Positions 49,821-60,519 of a stretch of DNA of 64,000 nt are shown piece after piece. A program made the position numbers and the translations under genes. Under the pieces are notes generated by a model. The model saw nothing but the letters and a program-made list of their open reading frames with translations. It searched no databases and had not been told where the DNA came from. The stretch is from NCBI GenBank assembly GCA_038503065.1, contig JBCAMK010000021.1, positions 806,001-870,000 of the forward strand, written 5' to 3'. This DNA is from Paragyromitra xinjiangensis (taxonomy: Eukaryota; Ascomycota; Pezizomycetes; Pezizales; Discinaceae). Each line of letters opens with the position of its first letter. Position 1 is the first letter of the stretch.

Positions 49821-52239
49821 AGTAGTGGGGAAATCGTGGGTAATTGCAGGATGAGAGGGTGCTTGGGCTATGTCGTGATTTTCTACGGATTTAGGTTTAG
49901 CTATTGTATTAGATATTGCGATATAGCCATTTTCTGATGATTTTAATACTGTGTGAATGTAGCTGGTTAGGTGGTAATATGATTTGGGTCCGGATGCGCC
50001 GAGTCATAATATCCCCTAGATCGTAGCTCCTCACACACTGAAATTCAATACCTTGGGCTTTAGTCGCTTGATTTTTCGGGGGGTCTGTAGCCTAAACTTG
50101 CCAATTATAGCAGAGATAATAGGCCTTGCTAAGTCTCTGCTTATGGATTCCTAGCTGTAAAACACAAGAATTTGCGGGGAGATGTGCTGAATATGCCAAG
50201 CCGAGCTGTTTCAAATTCGCTGACTGAAGTCCGTGGAAATACTCGACTACGATCTAGGGGATAGCTTTTGAGCAATGAACGGTGGAGTTTGACGGAAGGT
50301 TCGCCGGTTTTGTATCTCCAATTATTTTCAATCAGTTTTTTCTTTCTACATCAGAACGAAATCCGAAGCTCGGTAGAAAGGGAGGGTTATAGCACTAGGT
50401 AGAATAGTCACTCGGAATCGCAGTCGCTGACGACTGAGAAACTTGAAAGTAATCTTGATAGGAAGGGCTTCGTGGGTCGACTCAAATGCGTATTTCTTGG
50501 GGATCGATCATCGTTTCATTATCGCTCTACCTAGAGATCTATCGCTAAGTTAGGCTGAATAGCTGAAGGGGTATGGTGGTGCGGAAAAGGGTCCGAAAGA
50601 TTTTGAATAGGTCTACGAAAGTACTCTTGTTGTGTTTCATTTCAGCCTAGCCATTCATTGGTGGAAGGGATTCCGCACTTTTACGTGCGAAACTTGTAAT
50701 CTCAACCTGGCTTGTCACGTGACCAGCTAGCTTGTTCGCCATAGGTTGACTGGTCCTACACCTCCTATCTAGGACGAACGAGCGCCAGTTGCGAGACTAT
50801 AGGACCTATTTTTTTTTTTTTTTTTTTTAATAATGAATTTAATTCTGAAAATACTTTTCCAAAATAAGGATAGACCCTTTATGGGTATTCATCCTCCGGC
50901 ATGGTTTAGTACCAGCCTGACTAAAAAATAAATCCATCGCTACCTATTTTTCTCTCTTGACAATGCAAGCCCTCCCCTTGTTATATGAAAATAAGGAACC
51001 CTGCAGAAAACACAGCTAGAACCCCATTCCTTCGCTTTTCACAGCCTTTATAAACGTTTCACCATAACTACCAACTTCCTTTCCCCTCGTACTTTGTCAA
51101 TAAAAACAAACAAAAACAAAACAAACAAAACCAAAACAAAACAAAACCAAACAACCAAAACAAAACAAACAACAATTACAAAACCAACAATCTCTCTCTT
51201 ATCTATCCTCTCCTCGCCTCTCTCCTTTGTCTCCTCTTTTCTCTCGCTCTTGCCTTCCTCACAATCTCTTTTTCTATCCTTTTTTCTATCGCCACCATTG
51301 GCTTTCTATAGGACCTATACCTTACGGCTACGGTACCGCTAAAAGGAAAATAGGTGTTGGCAAAGCAGAATTGAGGGCCAACTGGGCGTCGGTAGGTAAT
51401 GGGTTGTATTGCCAGTGGACTATCATCACCTGGTTGGTTGTCCTGAGCTTTGGAGTGCAGATATTGCAGCGAATTATTTGAAGGCGATCCTCATTGCCCC
51501 TTGGTGTTGCGGCAGAAGTGCGCACTGCGCCTCTAATTAACCAAGGACCTCTTGCAGCTTGTATGTCAGGTGTCACACCTACCTTCGGTAGGGTACCAAA
51601 TGGGACGTATGGACCAGTCCACCTACTCTACATGGTTGATTATTTACTTGCTTTGGTATTTCTCTGTTAGGTACTCTCTTGAACTAACACAATAAACTAA
51701 TTGAATATTGGAGTGACTCAGAGAAACAGGAGACGAAGAATGAACTTTAGGCAGTGTCACTTTAGGAAGTTTATAGTTTTATTAGCATAGAGGCAGCTAC
51801 CGTATAGGCTCGCAAATAGCGGGGATAGCTAGGCTAAGACCGCATCGAATACTGTTACTGGGCAGGTTGGTGCGTTATTGCTTTACTCTACTCTACAATA
51901 CGACCCCGCTCGTTCAGTTTTCGAATTTATGGGTACTGGTCTTCTTGTGATCAGTCAGAATTTCAGGCTCTTCGATGCTGCCCAGCCAGCACATAGATCT
52001 CTGATCACCGGAAATTTTCTATTTATAGTTGGCTTGCGTGCGACGAGCGCTTATATACTCATACTCATCCGTTTTTGGGGAGAGGGGTTCCGAGATTTCA
52101 AGCTTATCCGCGACGCTTTAACTTTTGACCATAGCTTTATTCACGGATATTCAAGGTTATATAGGCCATATACTTAATTCCATATCTTATATCTTCGAAC
52201 AGCTGCTACCGATTACTTCCCGAGGAAACCGCAAATAAG
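49821..52239. other. Long intergenic region upstream of the NLR
   Basis: No supported gene. It holds a T20 tract at 50809-50828 and an A/C-rich simple repeat at 51102-51182 followed by a CT-rich stretch. A plus frame at 51878-52177 is hydrophobic but motif-free. The last few hundred bases are the presumed NLR promoter. Confidence 0.5.
51102..51182. repeat. A/C-rich simple repeat (AAACA-type)
   Basis: About 80 bases of imperfect AAAACAAAC units, followed by T/C-rich sequence. It resembles a low-complexity tract rather than a poly(A) tail of a retroelement, since no element body adjoins it. Confidence 0.85.
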
Positions 52240-55200
52240 ATGAGCCGTTTCCGACAAAAAAAGGAGCAGGTATGTTCTTTTTCGGATTACCGCGCTCAGG
52301 ATTTTCTATCCACATATCGTTATACTAAACTCAGTTAAGGATAGCGAAGTTGGAAAGATAACATTCCTCGAAAAGGCTATGAGCAAAATTCCTCGTTTCA
52401 AACACAGCAAAAGAACTCCCGGTCAGGTATGACAAACCTTACTTGTTCAATAAAGTAACTACTTATTTTTAACTGTGCTCTATCTACCTAGGAAGTACCT
52501 GAAGCTGGAAGTGCACCTGAATCTAGTAGAAAGTCTGAGCCCGAGAGAACACCTAAATTCAATAAGGCAGAAACCGATAGAGCCGATTTTGGTTTAAAGC
52601 TGTTTTATGATGGGGACGGCGCCGAAGTAGAGTATGCTGGAACCCGTTCATTGTTAAAGTTTGATCATTGATGGCCTTTTAGTATTATTGCTGTTCATGG
52701 CTTGAATGGCCATAGGGAAAAGACATTTACCGCTAGTAATGGCATTTGCTGGCTCAATTCGCTTCTACCTGGAGAAATCTCAAAAATTCGGGTCTTTTCT
52801 TACGGCTATGACGCAAGAACTCACGGTTCTTCACCTTTGAGTCGTGAGAATCTGCACGGCCATGCTGAGCAATTGCTCGGGGCATTGACCAGGAGGAGAA
52901 ACAGGACAGAGGTTTGTGAAATATCATATTAACCAATGGGATACCACTGATAGTGATCCACAGACTACGAAGCGTCCCATTATCTTTGTCGCACATAGTC
53001 TCGGCGGCATACTTGTGAAAAGTGTAAGTGGACGTATGTATGCTAGATCAGAAACGAATGAGCTAATAGATGCTAGGCTCTCATTTTATCAAATAGCTTT
53101 AACATTAGCCACCTGGAGGATCAAAAGTCTATATTACTCTCAACCTACGGAATCCTCTTCATGGGGACGCCCCACGCAGGCGGCGAAGGAGTCACTTGGG
53201 GAAAGTTGGCATTAAATTTAGTGTCTATTTTTCAACCTACGAATCAGGAAAACCTTGAGATTCTTGAACGACACTCGAAATGGCTAGAGCAGCAACAAAC
53301 CCAGTATAATTCCATTAGCAGTAAATTTGACACCAAGTTCTTCTATGAGACATACGAGACACCTCTCCCTGGTGGTGGCAAGCTTTGGGTATGTTCTCCC
53401 TGGATATTGAAAAAGAGGCTTTGTCCTTCGCGGAGATCGGGTTTTGTCATGCCCCAAATACCCCTAGACCCTTGTGCTGCCTCCAGGAGGTAGTGACCAA
53501 AACGAAAGCTGCATGAAGGTCTAGGGGTTAGAGAAACCGCGAGGGAAATTTTCTTTCCCCTGATAAACTAAAGCTTGACTCGGAAGCTCACAAAAGTTTC
53601 AGGTTGTACCAAAGCACTCGGCTTGTGTCGCCGGAGCAATAAATGCAGAGCCGATCGCTATGCCAAGTGATCATTCTAATATGGTCAGATTCAAAAGTGC
53701 GGAAGACGGGGGGTTTGAAGCAGTGGTTGACACCTTGGGGCCCATGCTCGAGAAGGCCGCAGAAAAGGTAGATTCAAACTGGAAAGAGTGGGAAGCTGTT
53801 AAAGGTTTGTGATTCATACGATAACTCAGGCAAAAGCAAAGGGTTGCAGTGTTAATACATGTTTGTTTTAGCTATTGGAGATGCACAAAAAATATCATAT
53901 TCTATCCCCATGAAACTACCTTTTGCGATCAATCAAAGGTTTACAGGCCGAGAAAGGGAACTTTCCAAGATGTACGAGGCATTGAAAAACGCTAAGTTAC
54001 GCCAGAGGATTGTGGTTCTGCATGGGCTTGGAGGGATGGGAAAAACACAACTCGCAATACAATACGCTTATTCTCATAGGGAGGACTACACTTCTGTCTG
54101 GTGGGTAAATGCAAAGAACACAGAAACTTTATCGCAAGGCTATTTTGGGGTGGTCCAGGAACTAGTTTCTTATCACGCTAAAGTACGAACTAGTATTGGT
54201 CAAAAACCAAACTACCCCTGGATAGCAGCTATGTTAGGAGTACCTCCTGATTCTATCGATCAGCAAGGAAGGCTTTCTGTTTCGGCGGATGGGAAGGTAA
54301 TCGCCGAAGCAGTTAAATCATGGTTCGCGGACAAGGACAACCAAAAATGGCTACTAATTGTCGATAACTATGATGATTTTGAAGAAGTCAATATAATGGA
54401 CTATTTACCTGTAAACTCACTAGGTAGCATTATCATAACTAGCAGAGTGCGTCATTCTCAACGTCTCGGGGAGGGTGTTGAGGTAGAAGGGATTCAAGAG
54501 GGGGACGGTATTGAGATACTCCGAAAGAGCGCAAAGACAGATATAAAAAAATTTGATAAAGGTGTGTGAACAATTTATTTGTGCCACTATGGCTAATGGC
54601 CTAACTAATTCCCTATCACTGTATACAGAGAGAAATGACGCTATAGATATCGTGCAAAAACTTGGTGCTCTCCCACTGGCGCTTGACCAAGCCGGTGCTT
54701 ATATCAACTTGAAGCAAATCTCCTATGGCCAGTATTTGTTCGAGCTAAGCGAAAAATTCCCAATAATCGCGGCTAAAAAGCCACCGAAACCCGTATGGCA
54801 ATATAGAGAGGACACAATATTTACCACTTGGGAGATCTCATTCGCTGCTCTTGGGTCTGGTGCGCAGCAGTTGCTCCTTTTATGCGGTTTTTTAGACAAC
54901 GAAGATATATGGGAGGGACTTTTGTCAGCGGAAAGACTGAAAAAAGACCTTGGAATAGGTGATATATTCTATTCAAGTGTATCTGAAGAGACCACTAATG
55001 ACGAAGACTCTGTGGATGACGCTATTGAGGAAATATTTGCCCTTTCACTAGCAAAGCGGAAAAACCTGAGTGACAGTTTTTGGATCCATCCGGTAGTTCA
55101 TAAATGGTCGCGTGAGAGACTAGATAAAAATGAAAAGGAAACGAAAGCATCGGCCATAGTCTCGTTGACTTCCGCAACGCTTTCACACGACCACCACCAT

Positions 55201-56631
55201 AACTCAGCATTGGAGATAAGACTTAAGCCTCATCTTGTTGTGTGTTTTAGTCATATTGTTAGGGATCGGTGCTTGGAACCTTTTAAAACTGATTTAAGTT
55301 GGATCTCAAAAGTTGAAATTCTCCAGGGGGTATTCCAGTATCATTGGCAGCTAGGTCACGCTGGAGAACTTGCTCAATGGGTACTCACCGAGAAAGAGAG
55401 GGCCCTAGGCAAGGACCACCCAGACACGCTGACCACGGTCCACAATATGGCATCTGTATTCGACAGCCAAGGGAAGTACGACATTGCGCTGGAGTGGTAT
55501 GAGCGGGCACTCGCCGGGTGTGAGAAGGCCCTAGGCAAGGACCACCCAGACACGCTGGCCACGGTCCACAATATGGCATCGGTGTTCGGCAGCCAAGGGA
55601 AGTACGACGCTGCGCTGGAGTGGTTTGAGCGGGCACTCGCCGGGAGGGAGAAGGCCCTAGGCAAGGACTATCCAAGCACGCTGACCACGGTCCACGATAT
55701 GGCATCGGTGTTCGACAGCCAAGGGAAGTACGACGCTGCGCTGGAGTGGTATGAGCGGGCACTCGCCGGGAGGGAGAAGGCCCTAGGCAAGGACCATCCA
55801 AGCACGCTGACCACGGTCCACAGTATGGCATCGGTGTTCAGCAGCCAAGGGAAGTACGACGCTGCGCTGGAGTGGTATGAGCGGGTGCTCGCTGGGGAAG
55901 AGAAGGCCTTAGGCAAGGACCACCCAAGCACGCTGGCCACGGTCCACAATATGGCATCGGTGTTCGACAGCCAAGGGAAGTACGACGCTGCGCTGGAGTG
56001 GTATGAGCGGGCACTCGCCGGGAGTGAGAAGGCCCTGGGCAAGGGCCACCCAAGCACGCTGACCACGGTCCACAGTATGGCATCGGTGTTTGACAGCCAA
56101 GGGAAGTACGACGCTGCGCTGGAGTGGTTTGAGCGGGCACTCGCCGGGAGAGAGAAGGCCCTAGGCAAGGACCACCCAGACACGCTGGCCACGGTCCACG
56201 GTATGGCGTTGGTGTTCGACAGCCAAGGGAAGTACGACACTGCGTTGGAGTGGTATGAGCGGGTGCTCGCTGGGGAAGAGAAGGCCTTAGGCAAGGACCA
56301 CCCAAGCACGCTGGCCACGGTCCACAATATGGCATTGGTGTTCAACAAGCAAGGGAAGTACGACGCTGCGCTGGAGTGGTATGAGCGGGCACTCGCCGGG
56401 TATGAGAAGGCCCTAGGCAAGGACCACCCAGACACGCTGACCACGGTCCACGGTATGGCATCGGTGTTCAGCAGCCAAGGGAAGTATGACGCTGCGCTGG
56501 AGTGGTTTGAGCGGGCACTCGCCGGTAGAGAAAAGATCCTAGGCAAAGACCATCCACGCACCAAATCCACAAAGGCCTGGATCGCGCATGTTACCGAAAC
56601 TCGTGCACGGAAGGAATCAGGTCTAGCTTGA
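52240..56631 (+). CDS. Fungal NLR (STAND): alpha/beta-hydrolase, NB-ARC, TPR
   Basis: Nine exons: 52240-52269, 52340-52426, 52492-52631, 52683-52911, 52964-53023, 53077-53388, 53603-53804, 53872-54561 and 54629-56631. They give 1250 residues. An 85-residue basic, disordered N-terminus precedes a SesB-like lipase/esterase domain: IIAVHGLNGHREKTF, RVFSYGYDARTH, nucleophile elbow VAHSLGGILVKS (Ser about 174) and LFMGTPHAGG. The NB-ARC core has FTGRERELSKM, P-loop GLGGMGKT (405-412), Walker B LLIVDN (514-519), IIITSRVRH and GALPLALDQAG (596-606). Then come nine 42-residue kinesin-light-chain-type TPR units (842-1219). Such receptors act in fungal non-self recognition: ligand binding to repeats drives oligomerisation and activates the N-terminal enzyme. 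The ligand is unknown. Everything from exon 3 on is firm; exons 1-2 are less certain. Confidence 0.9.
55402..56535 (+). repeat. Nine tandem 126-bp TPR-coding repeats in the NLR
   Basis: Nine in-phase units of exactly 126 bp, each starting GCC-CTA/CTG/TTA-GGC-AAG and encoding ALGKDHP…YDAALEWYERALAG.EK. A partial tenth unit (ILGKDHPRTKSTKAW) follows. Units are nearly identical in DNA but differ repeatedly at a few codons: unit positions 15 (N, D, S, G), 21 (D, G, S, N) and 40 (C, R, E, S, Y), and to a lesser degree 8, 11, 18, 28, 33 and 36. Confidence 0.97.
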
Positions 56632-58149
56632 CGCTCTCGCGCTCGGCCATGGCCTCGGTGATAGTCGGACTGGTTGAGAAATAAGGTCGGATCTAGCGGA
56701 GGACTGTGGTGGTTATGGTTAGCTATGGTTCTTGCAGAAAATCGTCGCAAAATACAAGTCTTGACGCAGTAAACGACAGCGACCAGTCCCAGATAATAGC
56801 GTAGTAAAGGACTTCCTGCAAGTTGTAGTACAGGCTCCCGTCGGAGTTTGTGGGATGTGGTGGATGTGGGCTTCCCGCGACCATTTAAGCATTTGGTACG
56901 TGATTTGAGAGTGTAAGCAGGTGGGCGCTTAGGCAAATAAACCCGGTATCGCAGCCTCGTTCATGCATATACTTTGATCATCTAGGGGTTTCGACGGTGA
57001 GATTCAAGTTCCCCAACACATCCCAAACCTGACTTTGGATCTTGGTGAATGTGTGCACTCGAAAGGAGGTTGTGAGGGTAATAGCAGGGACGGAAGCGAG
57101 GGCATGACTTAGGTATGGCGGGCCGAGTGCTAGTTCGTGATTAAATCGAAAGTCCACGTTGAGGTATGACACCCCCCCGTTCCCGTCTCAAGGATACCTT
57201 AAGCTTGCAGAGAATAAGCCCCGGCTCTTCGTGATGGAGTTTTAACCGTTTGTCGGGGGAATAAGACGTTGAAATTGGCCTTCCTGGCGCGGCAAGAAAG
57301 AAGCTGAGGAAACTATATCTGAGCAACACTGCCTAATAGTTCTGCGCCTTGCATGAATATCCGTCTAGAAAAATTATTATAGTGTCATCCACCTACGTAT
57401 TGGATTCCGTAGAATTAGAATTATATCCTATATAGTTAGGCGATAGGCATATGCGTGGGGAGTTTAAAAATGCTATGTTTCTAAGACATTGAATTAGTTA
57501 TCCACTACCCATAATAGTTTTGCTCGTTGTGATCGATTACTACCTTCCTCAAGCTTCAACAGGCATAGAGTTCAGGATTCTAGACTCATATTGAGCAAAC
57601 ATTACTTCCATCGCTAGGAGATGGAGGAAGCTTATACTTCCCCCCCAGACTTTAGGACCTGGCGATGGGTGCTGATTCCCCCTGTAATGACACAGGGTGC
57701 GTGTAGAATCTAGTGCTGCTTAATGCCTTCAGAAGTCCCAGCAGAAGGCGTTACGTGCTTGAAAGATCGTCGGGTTCGCGACCTCGGTAGCACTAAACGT
57801 GTGGTTTCTTGAATGGTAAGAGTTGGTCGTAGAGGGGGTTGTTTGTGTTGATGGAGGCTTAGAGAAGATGTTGGTTGAGGCGATGAAGATCTTGGGTTGA
57901 GAGCACGGGCCATAAGCGAACCAAACTCGTTCCCGTCTGCACTGCTTCTGACTGTAGGGCACGCGAGGCTGAGTGTAGAACTCTAACTACATTTACGCAG
58001 CTGGTTAGAAACATTTACTGGCATTTGAAAAGCAGCACCTCGACCACTCCCCGGGAATAATATGTTTTTAATTTGTTCAAAGCCTATACAGAAACCCTAA
58101 CACCAACGTTTCTATCAAAGCGCCCATTGATATCCAACCCTCCACTCAC
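56632..58149. other. Convergent spacer between NLR and CSN7
   Basis: Holds the 3' ends of both genes. Minus frames at 57710-57962 and 56978-57329 have no domain. I looked for a small partner gene typical of fungal NLR loci (HET-S, SesA or HeLo type) and saw none. Confidence 0.5.
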
Positions 58150-59064
58150 CTACCTCCTACCCTTCCCCATAAACCCCGCAAGCCTCCCCTTCGTCCTCCT
58201 TTTACTAGTATTCGCACCTCCCACCTCCCCTCCAAACGGCCCATCATCTAAATCCATCTCATCCTCATCCCCCCACCCCCCTCTCGTAGCACCACCATCA
58301 TCCGCACCCTCACTAATAACCCTCTTCCCCTTCCCCGCACCTTTCTCCTCCCCTTTCAACGCCTCACGTTTCGCAGCCAATACACGCTCATACTCATCTA
58401 CATGACGGCGTCTAGCTATAGCATCCTTCCGGATACCCTCTACCTGGGCATCGATATCACCGAGCACGTCTTCACACACTTTACACCAATTCGAAAGTGT
58501 AGCAATCATAGCTGGTATCTCAGATGGGGCGACGTCACGACCTGTGGTCGAGGATACTTCGATTAGTTGGTGTTTGGTATCTAGTTTCGCGGACAACAGT
58601 GAGGCAGTGATAGCGGAGATGACGAGGTCTTCGAGTGCACGGATAGATGGGAGGTCGAGGGTCTGGAGGAGGGAGGGGTAGGTTAGGTGTGGGGGACCGA
58701 GAGAGGCGAGGGTGATGAGGGTTAGCTGTTTAAGTTTTTCGAGCTGACGGTCGTTGAGTGGTGGGAGGGTATCTGCGTTGGCTGTTTGTAGGTTAGTATT
58801 GTTGGTTGGTTTGGTTAGGGGGAGGGAACCTTTGTAGTCTGTATAGCTCCCGTATGCGAAGATCTTGAGTAGCTCTAGGTACTTTGTTCCGTCGGGGTTT
58901 TCCGCTAGTTTTTGGATATTTGGCATTTCTAGCAGCTCGGAGAAGACGAAGCATCCTGGTGCCTGGGTGGCCTGGACGACTAGGTCTGCTGCTGCACGGC
59001 CGGTGGCGGATTTAGCGAGTGCGAGGTAAGGGGCAAGAGCGGTGAGGTAGGATTGGTCTGCCAT
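58150..59064 (-). CDS. COP9 signalosome subunit 7
   Basis: A single exon encodes 304 residues; ATG at 59064 is the first in frame. The PCI-containing subunit begins with a helical region (YLTALAPYLALAKSATGRAAADLV, QATQAPGCFVFSELLEMPNI). The PCI winged helix follows, with DRQLEKLKQLTLITLASL, IRALEDLVISAITASLLSAKLD and HQLIEVSSTTGRDV. The C-terminus has a helix (VLAAKREALKGEE), an acidic patch (GDEDEMDLDDG) and a basic tail (TSKRRTKGRLAGFMGKGRR). CSN7 is a scaffold subunit of the complex that removes NEDD8 from cullins and thereby controls SCF ligases. The related eIF3m is a possible confusion, but the order of motifs and the length fit CSN7. Confidence 0.87.
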   Translation of the reverse strand: MADQSYLTALAPYLALAKSATGRAAADLVVQATQAPGCFVFSELLEMPNIQKLAENPDGTKYLELLKIFAYGSYTDYKGSLPLTKPTNNTNLQTANADTLPPLNDRQLEKLKQLTLITLASLGPPHLTYPSLLQTLDLPSIRALEDLVISAITASLLSAKLDTKHQLIEVSSTTGRDVAPSEIPAMIATLSNWCKVCEDVLGDIDAQVEGIRKDAIARRRHVDEYERVLAAKREALKGEEKGAGKGKRVISEGADDGGATRGGWGDEDEMDLDDGPFGGEVGGANTSKRRTKGRLAGFMGKGRR

Positions 59065-60519
59065 TGCTGTGGTGTTGAGGTGGTGATAGTGGGGAGCTTT
59101 GATGGAGGGGAGCTGTGATAGTGGTGGGGTTAAGGTGTTGAGGCTGCGACGCACAGGCCAGGCGAACGCTGGGCGGGTGGTTATGTCAGCGCTTGGTAAA
59201 CGGGCGAATGATGGGTTGTGAAGCGGCGGTTTAAGGTGAGTGACAGCCTGTGTCTAGACACAAAGGGATTGTTGTAGACGAGTGATGGATTATGTCTCGT
59301 GTTGCTGATTGGTTGCTTGGTAATAATGTGCTCGTCCTCGGCTACCTATTTTTAAGGACAAGGGCTGAGTGTGTCGCGGATTGCTGTGGGTGTGACATGG
59401 TACTTCTTCGCGGGATGGACGGAAAGGGAAACGTCTTGCCCCTGGATTGGGCTTCTGGAAGGATTCGAGTTTCCTCTCTGTTTCTGTCGAGGGTTCTGTT
59501 CTCTTTCAACTGTTTCAAGACTGGGAGGCTCTGACATTTCGGGAAGCTATCTATTAGTCTTTTTACTCTTCTGTCAAGATGCCATCTAGGGGTTGCGGTC
59601 CTGCTAATGGAACTGGAATATTCGCTCTGTTTACTTACCTACTATTTACACTCTAGTTCCCTGCTTGGCTGTTATCAATCAATCATCCTGTAAATTGAGT
59701 TCGGCTCAGCCTCCCGTCGCTCGCCCAAACAGCTTTTTCTCCCTCTCGTAATCGTTCCTATGGGCGACTGTTCCTTACATTCCGTTCATCCTATAATAGT
59801 ATCAATTCTACCGGACTATGCCAATATTGTCACTGCGTATTTGAAATCCATCATCTTCACTATGCTGGCACTCTCTATCTCCATTCCCGTTGCCGCCGAG
59901 AATAGGTACCTACATGTGATCGGGGAGTCTTCACACCCGTCTATCCGTCCATCCCAACTCCCTTGCCCTCCCCGCACTGTCAGAGATTCTCCTGCAGGAC
60001 AAGTTCAAACACGGAGAGCCCAAAGACCAAAGAGAGGTATAAAAGCAGTTAGAACACCTAAACCGAAATAAATAAATAAAAAAAACTTGGCATATATTAT
60101 ATCATTCTCTTCCCATCATCATCTCCATCATCTAATATTACTACATACAAACATTTCCTTCCCGTGTCTCCGCTGCATCTGTTCCCCACTCACGACCCGA
60201 ACTCCCGGAGCTGAGATACCTCATATTTCTTTTTTTTCCTGTCTTTTCTTCTCCGTATTTCTTTCCGACAAGTTCTTTTCCCCTTCCCACCCTCCCACGC
60301 TTCGCCTGCAGTACCGATCCGGGATCATAGTCTAGAGCGGGGACCCTTTTTCATCAGAGCTCGCTTCGCTTAGGTGTCTACGTACCACCGTCTTCAAAGC
60401 AGATTAGTCCACGACAACACCAACCACACCCTTCACAGAAGCGCCGACTACCGCTGAGCGGGGGGGTTAAAACGTGGTCTCCGTCCACTTCTCACGACTA
60501 GAACACTTCACGATCTACC
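59065..60519. promoter_or_regulatory. Divergent promoter region of CSN7 and the copper ATPase
   Basis: Both genes start at its ends. The ATPase side is strongly pyrimidine-rich (60080-60300, TTTTTTTTCCTGTCTTTTCT), typical of a long fungal leader. Frames at 59292-59589 and 59760-60071 lack domains. I did not find a convincing copper-response element by eye. Confidence 0.55.

Noticed and set aside
52240..52631. Amyloid signalling motif at the NLR N-terminus
   Set aside because: I looked for HET-s/HRAM-like or RHIM-like repeats in the 85-residue extension; it is basic and Ser/Pro/Glu-rich without such a pattern.
53389..53510. Extension of the hydrolase exon as normal coding sequence
   Set aside because: The frame ends in a stop with loss of similarity right after a consensus GTATGT donor, and the next exon restores phase and homology.
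55668..56936. 422-codon open frame antisense to the TPR array
   Set aside because: It is the mirror of the 126-bp repeats: because the unit length is a multiple of three and one antisense frame lacks stops, the frame stays open. It has no independent domain or start context.
59760..60071. 103-codon frame upstream of the copper ATPase
   Set aside because: No domain, and it lies in a typical long pyrimidine-rich leader; at most an untranslated exon or upstream frame.
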